Shown here in pieces: positions 43,614 to 53,161 of a stretch of DNA of 64,000 nt. The notes beneath the pieces are model-generated. The model was not told where the DNA came from. It did no database searches and saw only the letters and a program-made list of their open reading frames with translations. How positions within the stretch are numbered: position 1 is the stretch's first letter; each line of letters starts with the position of its first letter. A program made the translations under genes and the position numbers. This DNA comes from Bedellia somnulentella (Eukaryota > Arthropoda > Insecta > Lepidoptera > Bedelliidae): contig OY755191.1 of NCBI GenBank assembly GCA_963576735.1, positions 4,741,608 through 4,805,607 on the forward strand. The letters run 5' to 3'.

Positions 43614-44754
43614 ATGAATGTATGTATATGTCTACCTGTATGATGTGTTTTATCGTAATCGTTGTCTATTATTTGTAGAGATGTTTTGTTGCCACTTCTT
43701 TTTGTTACATATTTTTTATCTTACTATTACAATCAATATAGAACTGACCTGAAGTAAGGGCTATCAATTACATGAAGCATGTATGTGCTCTTTTATGAAT
43801 TTCTTTCCTTCTGTTATAAACCTACGAACAGCAAAGCAGCTATATAAAAGGATATGTACTGCATGCCAAGACGTGGTTCAGTCGGTAAGACAGCGTTATC
43901 ATTTTAAGTGTAGACTTCCTATGTCCGTTCCGGCTGGTAAGCGCTCTAACGATTACTCTGCGACCGTGTGCATTATGGTCGCCTGCCTTGCACTCTGTGA
44001 AGGCAATCACCTTACGTTTGATGGCTTTACTGTTTGAATTTGAGTTGTTTTTTTTATGGATTTCCACCTAAGCTAATTCACCTGGCTACGCAGTTTCTTT
44101 TTCTTATTTATTGCCGTGTTTACATGTATAAATGAACCGCATACACTTATATAGACTGCACATAGAGGTAAAGAACCGATACATAGTTTTTCCCGTGCCT
44201 CCTGCAATCGAGGCTTCTAAGGCTAGCCTCCAAAAATGAGATATCATAATTAAAAGCCATAGATCCAATAGAAAATCAATGGCAATAAATGAGACATTCC
44301 ATCTGCCTGTCAAAACACCGCATTGTTGGTGCGGGTGCCCGCCAACAAAAGTTATTTTTACGAATGAAAGCTAACACTGACGTTATCTGTTGTTTGATCT
44401 TTTTATCCATTTTGTGATAATACTCGAATTTAATTTGGAGCACGACTCGGTACAGTCGAGGGAAACTGTTGTTCTGATAATTTAATTGATGTTGGGGATG
44501 GTAGAGTTTGGTGGTAAGAGCTTACTTATATACGAGAAGATTGAATACTAGAATTAGTTTAACTTTTTTTTTTCTTAATCATGTGTAGATTGTTAATATA
44601 TTTCGGGTATATACGGAGGTTTTAAAAAGCTTTTCACTGGCAGATATCTTATGAAGGAAAGAGTTTTTAATCATCTCTACATGTTTTTTCAAGAACACTA
44701 TGTATCTTAGCGAAGCTGGTAATCAACTAGGTTTAGTAAGCACTACATGCATTT
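43614..44754. other. Unrecognised DNA
   Basis: A tRNA-like GTGGTTCAGTCGGTAAGAC at 43874-43892 suggests an A box but no B box follows. An 84-codon frame (43783-44037) has no recognised domain. Confidence 0.3.
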
Positions 44755-44852
44755 ATATGTATACCGTGATTATTCACGGCGTTAGTTCCCATTAGGGTAG
44801 GCAGAGACAATCAATCGCTACTTTGTACAATCCTGACAAACCTCTCTTCATT
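44755..44852 (-). repeat. LINE-E 3' remnant
   Basis: On the minus strand the frame reads R-E-V-C-Q-D-C-T-K-stop-R-L-I-V-S-A-Y-P-N-G-N, with one stop in the conserved motif. The end is GCCGTGAATAATCACGG and GTATACATATA. Confidence 0.68.
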
Positions 44853-45484
44853 CAAGCGCTAGTATCGAAAAAGAAACTTGTGTTGTGTGTACGAGTGTAC
44901 ATAGATGATGGTATCGTTTAGATCTGGCAGTTCTACAATCAGCTGTTGAAACGTTAACATCTTTATTTGGATTACTCTATTGTTGCCCGTTTTGTCTTCA
45001 TTATTATATTTTGCGTCGGAATCGACGGGACTGAAATAACTAAAAAAATATCTATTGTATCTAATATCGGTGAAATGAAGACTCAATAGAATTAAAACAG
45101 TCGATTATACAGAAAGATCAAAATTAAGCTACGTTTCCATCATAATTTCACCACCAGTATTCTTCTATGGAAGAGATTCGGCACGCTATAGGGTATGATT
45201 GAAAGTCAAAAGGGATTTAAAGGAAATAACGCTAAGTAAACTGGTCGGCATAGTTCTTAGTGATCGTCATCGAATTAATCAAATTTCCTCAATTACATGA
45301 ACAAAATAGAAGATGTGCTCAAAAAGAGAGGCGTACGAAGGCTGAAGAATGAAGAGCATGAATGAAAAGATGGATGAATTTATTGATCTTTCTATTTAGT
45401 GGTTGTCTGTAGTAGATTAGTGACTGTGACTGTAGGAGATATTGATTCACATAAATTTTAGATTAAAATAATAATTATTTACAC
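44853..45484. other. Unrecognised DNA
   Basis: A weak LINE-E-like stretch on the + strand at 45305-45400 (GATGTGCTCAAAAAGAGAGG, AGAGCATGAATGAAAAG). Otherwise nothing. Confidence 0.3.
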
Positions 45485-45728
45485 TGGGTAGTGCCGGCTT
45501 AGAATGTCACTACCCCTTTCTGCCCGCGAGTCTCGTAAGGGGCTGCTACGAGTATGAGGCTTTTTAAATAGTTTTTGGGCAATGCAGTTGGACACCCATC
45601 ACCAACGATACTTTATTCCTACCATCTCCTCTCCTGTCAACTTCCAAATGTGTCTGAGGAGTTTCTAGCTTTGAAGCTCTGACTACCCTCCCTTTTTGGG
45701 ATTTACGGCCGTGAATTTATGTAAATGT
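45485..45728 (+). mobile_element. SINE-A, second subfamily, full length
   Basis: GGTAGTGCCGGCTTAGAATG, CGATACTTTATTCCTACC, CCAAATGTGTCTGAGGAG, ACGGCCGTGAATTTATGTAA. Its B-box-like site is changed to AGTTGGACACCC. Confidence 0.86.
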
Positions 45729-45978
45729 GTGTGTGTAGTGGCTTAGAATAGCACTACCCCATTTCTTCCGGTGGGTGTACGTAAGAGGCGACTAACCGAC
45801 TTGGGGCTTTTTAAGGGATTTTTGGGCGATGCGGTTGGAGACCCATCACCAACAACCTTTATTCTACCATCTTTTCCCCACTCAAGTTCCAAAAGTGGCT
45901 GAGGAATTAATAATTTCTCAGCTCTGGCTACCCCTTTAAGGGATTTATAGCTGTGAGTATATGTATGTATGTATGTAA
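45729..45978 (+). mobile_element. SINE-A, appended to the previous copy
   Basis: Starts inside the TGTGTGTGTAGTGGCTTAG junction, so it lies head-to-tail behind a member of the other subfamily. Body close to consensus with GGTTGGAGACCC; tail (ATGT)n to 45977. Confidence 0.87.
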
Positions 45979-46039
45979 TTTATGTAAAATAAGAAAAAAT
46001 CATCTAAGTGAAAATCCTAAGACTCTGTTTATGTTTACA

Positions 46040-46444
46040 CTAGCTGACCCAACAGACTTCGTACTGTCAAAAGTGTAGACTTTGAGGTCGTCAAACTGAA
46101 ATATTTAACTGACCCGTTGAGGGTCTCTGTCATGCGATGAGAAAAAAGTTGTTTTTCATAGTGTTCTCACAATTTTTTCACTTTATAAATTTTAAGTTTA
46201 TAAGTATAGTAGTTTCGGCTGAGCATTGATTCTTATTCAATGAGTCAGTTTGGCCATTTTTTAAGAAAATTTATTAATCTCTTATTTTTTCTGGGATAAA
46301 AAGTGTCCTATTGTGTTAATTGGGATCATTATCTGGCTTCCTGTAAATTTTGTTTTAATTACGTTCTATGAATTAGTCTTCATTTAGCTACAAACACACA
46401 AACATCCAAACATCTAAACTTTCACGTTTATAATATTAATAGGA
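46040..46444 (-). mobile_element. Non-autonomous Helitron, complete (405 bp)
   Basis: Read on the minus strand the element starts TCCTATTAATATTATAAACG at 46444 and ends GTTGGGTCAGCTAG at 46040. Host bases are A before the TC and T after the CTAG, the A/T insertion typical of Helitrons (5' TC, 3' CTRR). No TIRs or TSD, as expected. No Rep/helicase coding sequence. A hairpin just before CTAG is weak. Confidence 0.85.
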
Positions 46445-46454
46445 TAAGGCTTAA

Positions 46455-47069
46455 ACATAAGCTTCTCGCGCAGGTGACTTCGCTCGCCGGCCAGCGCAGC
46501 GTCTTGTCTTGCGCTTCACGCACGCGTGTAAATTTTGTTACGAAGTAATTTTAAAATTGTATCATCTTCTAAGATGTTTATTTAAATTAAGTGATATCAA
46601 GGCCAATTTTGTTCTCAATTAATTACTCTTAATCAACAACATATTTATTTGGTTAAGGATTAATATTATGTTAATAAAACATGCAAAATGCATTAAATTC
46701 GACCAATTTGTTTACCATAAAAATGGTTATAGTAAGTGAATCTTAAAAGTTAGACATATACTGTCGCGGACATTTTTTTAAGATCATTTAAAGAGAAATA
46801 ATTCTTTAATACATGTTTTTGGGTAACTTAAACCGTTTACGCAGCGCACACAACGGAAGCCTTAAAGTATGAATAATTATCCCCGTTTTTGCAACATTAT
46901 TCGCTGATAGTTTGGTCCTGTTGGTCGCAGCGTGATGATATATAGCCTAAAACCTTCCTCAATAAATGGACTATCCAACACAAAAATAATTTTTCAATTT
47001 GATTGAGTAGTTCCTGAGATCCTAGCGTTCAAACAAACAAACTCTTCAGCTTTATAATATTAGTATAGA
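46455..47069 (-). mobile_element. Non-autonomous Helitron, second family
   Basis: On the minus strand it begins TCTATACTAATATTATAAAG at 47069, followed by CTGAAGAGTTTGTTTGTTTG. The first ~200 bp match the element that begins at 63804. The 3' end is inferred near 46455-46465, in the GC-rich GCGCGAGAAGCTTATG, where a CTAG may have mutated to CTTA; that end is uncertain. It stands head-to-tail with the 46040 element on the same strand. Confidence 0.72.
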
Positions 47070-47201
47070 TTGAGACCCCAAAAATAATACTCAAACTGAA
47101 ACTCAACGTTCAGCCTGTTCATCTTCGAGGAGGTGGCAGAGGAACTAATACCACTAATCATCTCGTGACACTGAGCTATCAAGGTTGTATATTCTAAAGG
47201 T
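47070..47201. other. Spacer with possible SINE-B scrap
   Basis: TCGAGGAGGTGGCAGAGGAA at 47123-47142 resembles the complement of the SINE-B 3' region, but only weakly. Confidence 0.3.
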
Positions 47202-47366
47202 AAAGACCACGTACGACGATCGATCGTCGGACGATATCGACAAATTTATGCCCGAATGGTCGGAGGCGGCCAAGAACAGGGATGAGTGGCGCGAAAAGGG
47301 GGAGGCCTTTGCCCAGCAGTGGGACACGATGGAGGCTACATAAAAAAAAAAAAAAAAGACCACGTA
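47202..47366 (+). mobile_element. Extremely 5'-truncated LINE, 12-bp TSD and poly(A)
   Basis: AAAGACCACGTA at 47202-47213 and 47355-47366 encloses a 141-bp insertion ending in a ~15-nt poly(A). It is GC-rich compared with its surroundings and carries only the last codons of a LINE protein. The perfect TSD and clean frame suggest a recent insertion. Confidence 0.9.
47215..47343 (+). pseudogene. C-terminus of a LINE reverse-transcriptase protein
   Basis: Forty-two codons plus TAA. The peptide contains W-S-E-A-A-K-N-R-D-E-W-R and G-E-A-F-A-Q-Q-W-D, the kind of Trp-rich C-terminal tail found at the end of LINE ORF2 proteins in Lepidoptera. The stop is the first bases of the poly(A) run, so there is almost no 3' UTR. 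It differs from the LINE-E end, so it is another LINE family. The clade is not decided. Confidence 0.75.
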
Positions 47367-47404
47367 TGCAATAAAAAAACGGTTAAAGTTTTTCTATTCC
47401 TTGT

Positions 47405-47652
47405 ACATACATATATACTCACGGCTATATTTCCCTAGAAGGGGTAACCAGAGCTAAGGAATTATAAATTCCTCAGCCACTTTTGGAAGTTGAGTGGGGA
47501 AAAGATGGTAAGAATAAAGGTTTTTGGTGATGGGTCTCCAACCGCATCGCCCAAAAAATCCAATAAAAAACCCCAGTGCCCTTCGACGCCTCTTACGACA
47601 CCCGTGGGTAGAAAGGGGTAGCGACATTCTAAGCCGGCACTACACGGCCTTG
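47405..47652 (-). mobile_element. SINE-A, apparent mosaic of two subfamilies
   Basis: The tail half matches the common subfamily (AGAAATTCCTCAGCC-like, AAGTTGAGTGGGGAAAAGAT). The head half matches the second subfamily (CTTACGACACCCGTGGGTAG, GGGGTAGCGACATTC, CCGGCACTACACGGCC). The switch lies around 47560-47590. Confidence 0.85.
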
Positions 47653-48327
47653 TAGAGTGATAAAATGTCTTCAAATATTGTTGGTGATATGAAGGACGGT
47701 AGGTATTTTGGGTTAAAACATCAGAAAATCTTTCTGATTTCACATTACCTTTTACATGTCTGACCCAACATAAAAATAAACTGAAATTTTATTGCATCGT
47801 ACTAAATGAGAATTGATGCTAATTTATTAATTAAGTGCATAGAGAGAAAAATGCGATTACTAAGGATTTTTAGGGTTTTGTATAACAAGAAACTAAACTC
47901 TGATAGTTTCATCATGTCTATCTGTCTATATAACCTGACTTGTAAGAAATAGATTTCCTCCAAACATTAACGATCTAACGACAGCGTCGCAAAACCTTTC
48001 CTGGTTTAGTTTTTTATTTGTGACATTTCATAATGTACCCCTCTCTTTATCAAAAAAGGGATCAAAAATATGACAATAAAGGAATAAAATTGTTGAACAA
48101 GATTAGTATGAATAAGACACATTAAGCTGTTCCCACCTTTGTGGTACCTTTTACAAAACTACAATTTTAACTTTGTACTTCATGCAAACACTATGAAGTT
48201 AGTGTTAAGAACGTTAAGTAAGAGTTAAAAATTTGAGCTGTAATTTTGTTAAATGTATTACAAGTAGTTACTTACAAAGTCTTCGCCAAAATCCAAAGAA
48301 ATTATGTTCTAGAGATTATTCGTAAAA
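47653..48327. other. Unrecognised AT-rich DNA
   Basis: Nothing recognised. Confidence 0.3.
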
Positions 48328-48646
48328 GTCTTGTTGTTGTTGTTGTTGCCGTGTAGTGTCGGCTTTGCCGTGTAGTGCCGGCTTTGCCGTGTAGTGTCGG
48401 CTTAGAATAACACTACCCCATTTCTACCCGTGGGTGATCGTAAGAGGCGACTAAGGTTATAGGGGCCTTTGAAGTGATTTTTGGGCGATGTGGTTGGAGA
48501 CCCGTCACCAAAAACATTTATTATAACCATCTTTTCCCAATCAACTTCCAAAAGTGGCTGAGGAATTTTTCATTCCAAAGCTGTGGCTACCCCGTTAAGG
48601 GATTTATAGCCGTGAGTATATGTATGTATGTATGTGTCTTGTTGTT
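48328..48646 (+). mobile_element. SINE-A with three tandem heads, 11-bp TSD
   Basis: TSD GTCTTGTTGTT at 48328-48338 and 48636-48646. The 20-bp head unit (GCCGTGTAGTGTCGGCTTT, with a T/C change in the second) occurs three times at 48350-48403 before the normal body. Body marks: GTGGGTGATCGTAAGAGG, GATGTGGTTGGAGACCC, CACCAAAAACATTTA. The tail is GCCGTGAGTATATGTATGTA. Confidence 0.93.
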
Positions 48647-49135
48647 CCTTCCAATGCAATTGCGTAGTGGTACTCGGAAGGGAACAAAGAGCAAGATGAT
48701 CTACCGACCAACGTTTGTTCCATGCGTAAGAGTTTTAAGATCAATGTAGAGTTCAGTAGAGCTAGAGTGGACGCGTTTCCAATATTTAATTTTGTTTAGA
48801 CAATGTTGTATAGAAAAATATATCTTTTAGTAATAAATATTATGAGTACAGACTTACATACACATACAGCACATTATTACTATCTTTACAACTTTTTTGC
48901 TATCATTGTTTTTAGTCTACACGAACTATATTTATCTATTAAAAATCGACAACTATTAAAAACTGGCAATCATTTTCGGAATAACATATTGGTACAAGAA
49001 TTTCCAGTACTGTAAATATAATTTTACTTCAGGAACTGCAAAAGAAATGTTAATGAGATATGAGTATTATAACAGTCCATAGATGTTCCCACTGAGGAAC
49101 TGGAGCCTGCTTTAACAAGAATGATTTCTCCAAAG
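48647..49135. other. Unrecognised AT-rich DNA
   Basis: A 70-codon frame at 48803-49015 has no recognised motif. Confidence 0.3.
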
Positions 49136-49260
49136 GCATGGCGTGGTGGGATGGCAGATTTAAATGACAACAGCCGTGACAGTAGCCGGATACGACGGAT
49201 GCCCTTCGAAGAACAAAATTCTTTTAATTTTCAGATAATCATGAGATTCAGTTATTGTTA
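49136..49260 (+). repeat. Family F fragment, degenerate
   Basis: GACAGTAGCCGGATACGACG, GATGCCCTTCGAAGAACA and TCAGATAATCATGAGATTCA parallel the second half of the 7.5-kb copy (GATAGTATCCGGGACCGACG, CCCTCCGAAGCACG, CAGATTTTCTGATC). Confidence 0.45.
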
Positions 49261-49359
49261 AAGAAACGTTTGCAGGCACTTAAATCAAATATTCGCCACA
49301 TATTTTTTCCATTCGTACGTTTGAAGGTTTCTGAAATCTATTGCCCCTTCTAAACATTC

Positions 49360-49480
49360 CATAGTCCACTTCAGCCGCGCACGCGCCGCTATCATAACAT
49401 GAAATCTGGAGTACGAGGAAGATGGCGTCATGCGATGACGTCACACGCATTGCGCGCCATGTTGAAAAACAAACGATGTA
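49360..49480. promoter_or_regulatory. CpG-rich patch with CRE palindrome
   Basis: GCCGCGCACGCGCCGC, AGATGGCGTCATGC, a full CRE TGACGTCA at 49436-49443 and CATTGCGCGCCATG within 120 bp. Frames crossing it in both directions are not convincing genes. Role as a promoter is inferred. Confidence 0.35.
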
Positions 49481-49499
49481 GTCCACAAACAAACAGACG

Positions 49500-50555
49500 A
49501 AAGAATGCATTGAATTGTCTGTTGTTCTATGGCCTATTAGATACAATAGTAAATACCTATTAGAGAAACTGATACATCTCTTTAACAAATCAATTTTATT
49601 TGTTGTTTTCATAATAATGTTCCCATGTGGAATAAACAAAAAAGGTATCAATAGAAGTGATATTGTTCGTTACCTTTTAGATGGAAGCTGTAGTTGTCAA
49701 TCAGTATTAGTGAATATTCACTTTGATTTTTAAGTTAAATAGTTTTACGATTTACATGGCCCAATATATATTTTAGGCTTATTACTTCGTATTTTATTTA
49801 CATTAAAATATTTTAAGTTGGCATCTGAGCTACAAAAATCCAAAAAATGCTCCTCGAATCCAATTCAAAACAAGAGCAAAACCTAAACCAATTATCATTA
49901 TTTGTAGATCTATTGAATTTAATTTGCAAAATGTGCTTCATACATTCCACAAGACCTGTCTGCTAGTCCAATGACTAATTTTCCTAATATTTTAAAACAA
50001 AGATTTATATTTGTTTTGATGTAAAAAACGCGGTTCACGTCTTTACATGTAAAATATTATAAAGGTCAATCGACCGCGGCGGTTTCAAAGATTTCGATGT
50101 TCAACAAATATTTTTTATTAGTTACATTCGCGTATCACTCATTTGATCTGTTCATTTGATACGGTAAAGATTCATGTATTTTAAAAGTATTTGTAACTTT
50201 TCCGTTTGCGGTCTTCTTTCGTAGAAAAAGTCTTATGTTAATTTATAGCTCTATCATGACATAACGAGTTTGTTGAATTAAAATGGCGCTAAAGGTATGC
50301 TGAGACAAGTAATTGAACCAATGTCAGAATTGAGATCCGTCGCAGTATCCTTGCAAATGCCCGAAGGGGTGACATTTTGAACGTGGTATCTAGTATACTC
50401 TTCAATTATCTTTGGTGGTATTCAGATTACCCATTCAAAGCTTAAACATTGGTTTTATTCGATAAGAGACCGATAGAACCATAAAGATTACCTTTACAAC
50501 TACAATTTAAATTACTTTTGTAATTTATATAAAAATAATGGATGAAAGTAAATTA
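49500..50555. other. Unrecognised DNA
   Basis: No feature supported. Confidence 0.3.
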
Positions 50556-50802
50556 GTGAAAGGATATACAGAGCCAATGTAGATGGTAATGTTAAGAGAC
50601 GATGACCGCGGAAGACTTATATATATAATAAATAGTGATTTCGCAGAAATGCGAACATCTTAAGTGTAATGCATAAGAGAGCATGTATGGAAAAATGAAT
50701 GGATATAAATTCAACTTGAGACGTTTCTAGGATGGTAAAAAGTGGCGATAATGTTTGCTTATGCCTAATTTAATAGGAACTAATGAGTTGAGTATATTCT
50801 TG
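50556..50802 (+). repeat. LINE-E 3' remnant, degenerate
   Basis: Blocks in the LINE-E order: ACAGAGCCAATGTAGATGGT, TAAGAGAGCATGTATGG, TAGGATGGTAAAAAGTGGCG, GGAACTAATGAGTTGAGTAT. Many indels. Confidence 0.5.
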
Positions 50803-51361
50803 TTTTTTTTTTACACTGTAAACATATGCTCAAATTGGTCCATCTTTTGACCTTATGTAATACTAATAACACAGCAACTAATTCATTAAATAGAAGTGTA
50901 ATTCATCTGTTCTTCGAACGTTCCGATTAGATCAACGGACATTATAGCGCGTGAGTTTTTGCCACATTAATCTGTCACTGGCGAATTTAATTATAGGTTT
51001 TTGAACGCAAACGTCGGTTCGTCGGAAACCAATGACTTGTGTAGGTCATGGGTGTGACTTACAGACAGACAGACACGCTTTGTATGCAGCTAGATTTATG
51101 AAAACTATTTGGTTTAGATGTTGAAATAAATTTATTTATTTTTATGTTAGGATAATTTTGAAACATTGTTGGAGGTCTTACCACACTGCTGCACTGTTCG
51201 TGGATGCCACTACAATAATTTTAAACTACAATATGGAATCAGGGTAAAAGTCGGTTAAGACAATAGATGCTGGCACCGCAGGACTGCACATTTAGTGATC
51301 TATAGTGAGTAACTATTAAGATGATTGCGGGGAAATCTAGAGCAAATTGGCAGGATCGATA
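50803..51361. other. Unrecognised DNA
   Basis: Nothing recognised apart from a CAGACAGACAGACACG tract near 51062. Confidence 0.3.
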
Positions 51362-51472
51362 ATCATAATCATTCACGCCGTTTATCCCCGAAGGGGTTGG
51401 CAGAGATACCAATACTTCTGAATACACGTGACAGCGTCACCTAGTGTCTAAAGTTGGTACCCACGTTTTGCT
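51362..51472 (-). repeat. SINE-B, 5'-truncated
   Basis: Tail AATCATAATCATTCACGCCG, then CCCCGAAGGGGTTGGCAGAG, ATACTTCTGAATACACGTGA and TACCCACGTTTTGC. The tail is a TCATAA variant. Confidence 0.8.
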
Positions 51473-51484
51473 CAAATCGCACAA

Positions 51485-51541
51485 ATTTGTAATTAATAGT
51501 CTCTACCTTACCCAATGGAAAATAACGTGGTGAGTACACAT
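51485..51541 (+). repeat. LINE-E terminal scrap
   Basis: AATAGTCTCTACCTTACCCA and AACGTGGTGAGTACAC match the last 50 bp of LINE-E. The end again resembles the SINE-A tail start. Confidence 0.5.
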
Positions 51542-51776
51542 CATATACTCACGGCCATAAATCCAAAAAGGGGGGAGCCAGAGCTTTAGAGCTAGAAACT
51601 CCTCAGCCCGATTGGAAGTTGATAAAGGAGAAAATGGGCGAAATAAAGTATCGTTGATGATGGGTGGAGAGCCGCATCGCCCAAAAATCAGTTAATTAGC
51701 TTACTACCTTAGTCGCATGCTACGATACCTATGGGTAGAAAGGGGTAGTGACATTCTAAGTCAGCACTTCACGACT
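51542..51776 (-). mobile_element. SINE-A, second subfamily
   Basis: ATATACTCACGGCCATAAAT, AGAGCTAGAAACTCCTCAGC, AAGTATCGTTGATGATGGG, GGGGTAGTGACATTCTAAGT. It has no (ACAT)n at the tail. Confidence 0.83.
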
Positions 51777-51949
51777 ATATATATGTGGTAAGTATAAATA
51801 ACTACATAACGTTCCTTAACACAAATGCAAATAAATACAAAACTGAATGAATCGGGTCAACACAAAACTGGAATCACATCTGTCGATTTAACTCAACCCC
51901 TCGTTTAACCACCTGTTATGCCAGATTTATTCAATCTTTCGCGCATGCA

Positions 51950-52000
51950 AACATATACTCACGGCCATATCCCAAGAAGAGGTAGCCAGAGCATCTGTAT
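51950..52000 (-). repeat. SINE-A tail fragment
   Basis: ATATACTCACGGCCATATCC and AAGAGGTAGCCAGAGC only; severely 5'-truncated. Confidence 0.65.
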
Positions 52001-52079
52001 TAGAAATCATTGTAATTCAGAATACCATTGTTTGTTTAGCCATAATAATATAATAAATTACTTCTCTCCAATTTCTATT

Positions 52080-52458
52080 TGCTGCGTAGTGTCGGCTTAG
52101 AATAGCACTACCCCATTTCTTCCCGTGGGTGTGCGTAAGAGACGACTAAGGGTTTTGCGGCTTTTAAGCGATTTTGGGAGATGTAGTTGGAAACCCAAAA
52201 ACAACCAACAACCTTTATTTTACAATATTTTCCCCACTTAATTTCTTCCGGTGGGTGTACGTAAGAGGCGGCTAAAGGTTTTGGGGCTTTTGAAGTATTT
52301 TTGGGCGATGCGGTTGGAGACCCATCACCAACAACCTTTATTTTACCATCTTTTCCCCACACAACTTCCAAAAGTGGCTGAGGAATTTCTGATTCCTTAG
52401 CTCTGGCTACCCCTTCTAGGGATTTATAGCCGTGAGTATATGTATGTATGTATGTTAA
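52080..52458 (+). mobile_element. Dimeric SINE-A
   Basis: Starts with head GCTGCGTAGTGTCGGCTTAG and proceeds to TTTTCCCCACTTAA, about 170 bp. It then restarts at ATTTCTTCCGGTGGGTGTAC and continues as a second, complete body to the tail GTGAGTATATGTATGTATG. The first unit is more diverged (GATGTAGTTGGAAACCC) than the second (GATGCGGTTGGAGACCC). Both units lie in the same direction and share one tail. Confidence 0.88.
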
Positions 52459-52459
52459 A

Positions 52460-52535
52460 CTCTTAAGCTCTGGCTAGAGATTAAGGTTAGGCTCCTAAGG
52501 TTTTGCAGCCGTGAGTATGTCCCATTTCTATGTCG
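52460..52535 (+). repeat. SINE-A tail scrap
   Basis: CTCTTAAGCTCTGGCTAGAG and GCAGCCGTGAGTATGTCCC resemble the last 60 bp of SINE-A. Confidence 0.4.
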
Positions 52536-52727
52536 TAAGTATGTTAAATTTCTTAAGAGACCGAACAATTGTAGCTTTTAAAACATATTACAAGTTACTA
52601 TCTCTTTTGAGAATAGAAATGTAAAAATATATTATTGGATCCTCAATCCTCACATTATAAATATAACACGCACGAGCCTAAGGCGACTTTTACAAATCCA
52701 AATCTCGATGTTACACACACTATATAC

Positions 52728-52976
52728 ATAACATAACATAAACTCACGGCTATAAATCCCTAGAAGGGGTAGCCAGAGCTAAGGAATTAGAAATTCCTCA
52801 GCCACTTTTGGAAATGTGAGTGGGGAAAAGATGGTAAAAGTAAAGGTTGTTGGTGATGGGTCTCCAACCGCATCGCTCAAAAATCCCTTAAAAGCCCCAA
52901 TACCGTTAGTCGTCTCTTACGTACACCCATCGGTAGAAACGGGGTAGTGCTATTCTAAGCCGACACTACACGGCCC
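52728..52976 (-). mobile_element. SINE-A, full length
   Basis: Close to consensus and similar to the 11.6-kb and 25.8-kb copies (GAAATGTGAGTGGGG). The tail is ACATAACATAACATAAACTC, the pentanucleotide variant. Flanking ATATACATA-like sequences could be a short TSD but are low complexity. Confidence 0.9.
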
Positions 52977-52988
52977 AACATATACATA

Positions 52989-53107
52989 TCTATACTTATA
53001 ATAAATCTGTAGAGAGGTCAATTCTGTACATGAAATATATTTTCAAAATAACTATCAGGTGGTGATTAGGGATCGATACTGATGCCAAAAATGCAATCAG
53101 TAAAATT

Positions 53108-53161
<54 letters not shown>

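Noticed and set aside
43870..43900. tRNA or tRNA-SINE head
   Set aside because: Only an A-box-like GTGGTTCAGTCGG is present; no B box within 100 bp.
53109..53161. CRISPR-like or satellite array
   Set aside because: Simple (CTGT)n microsatellite inside a Helitron; no spacers.
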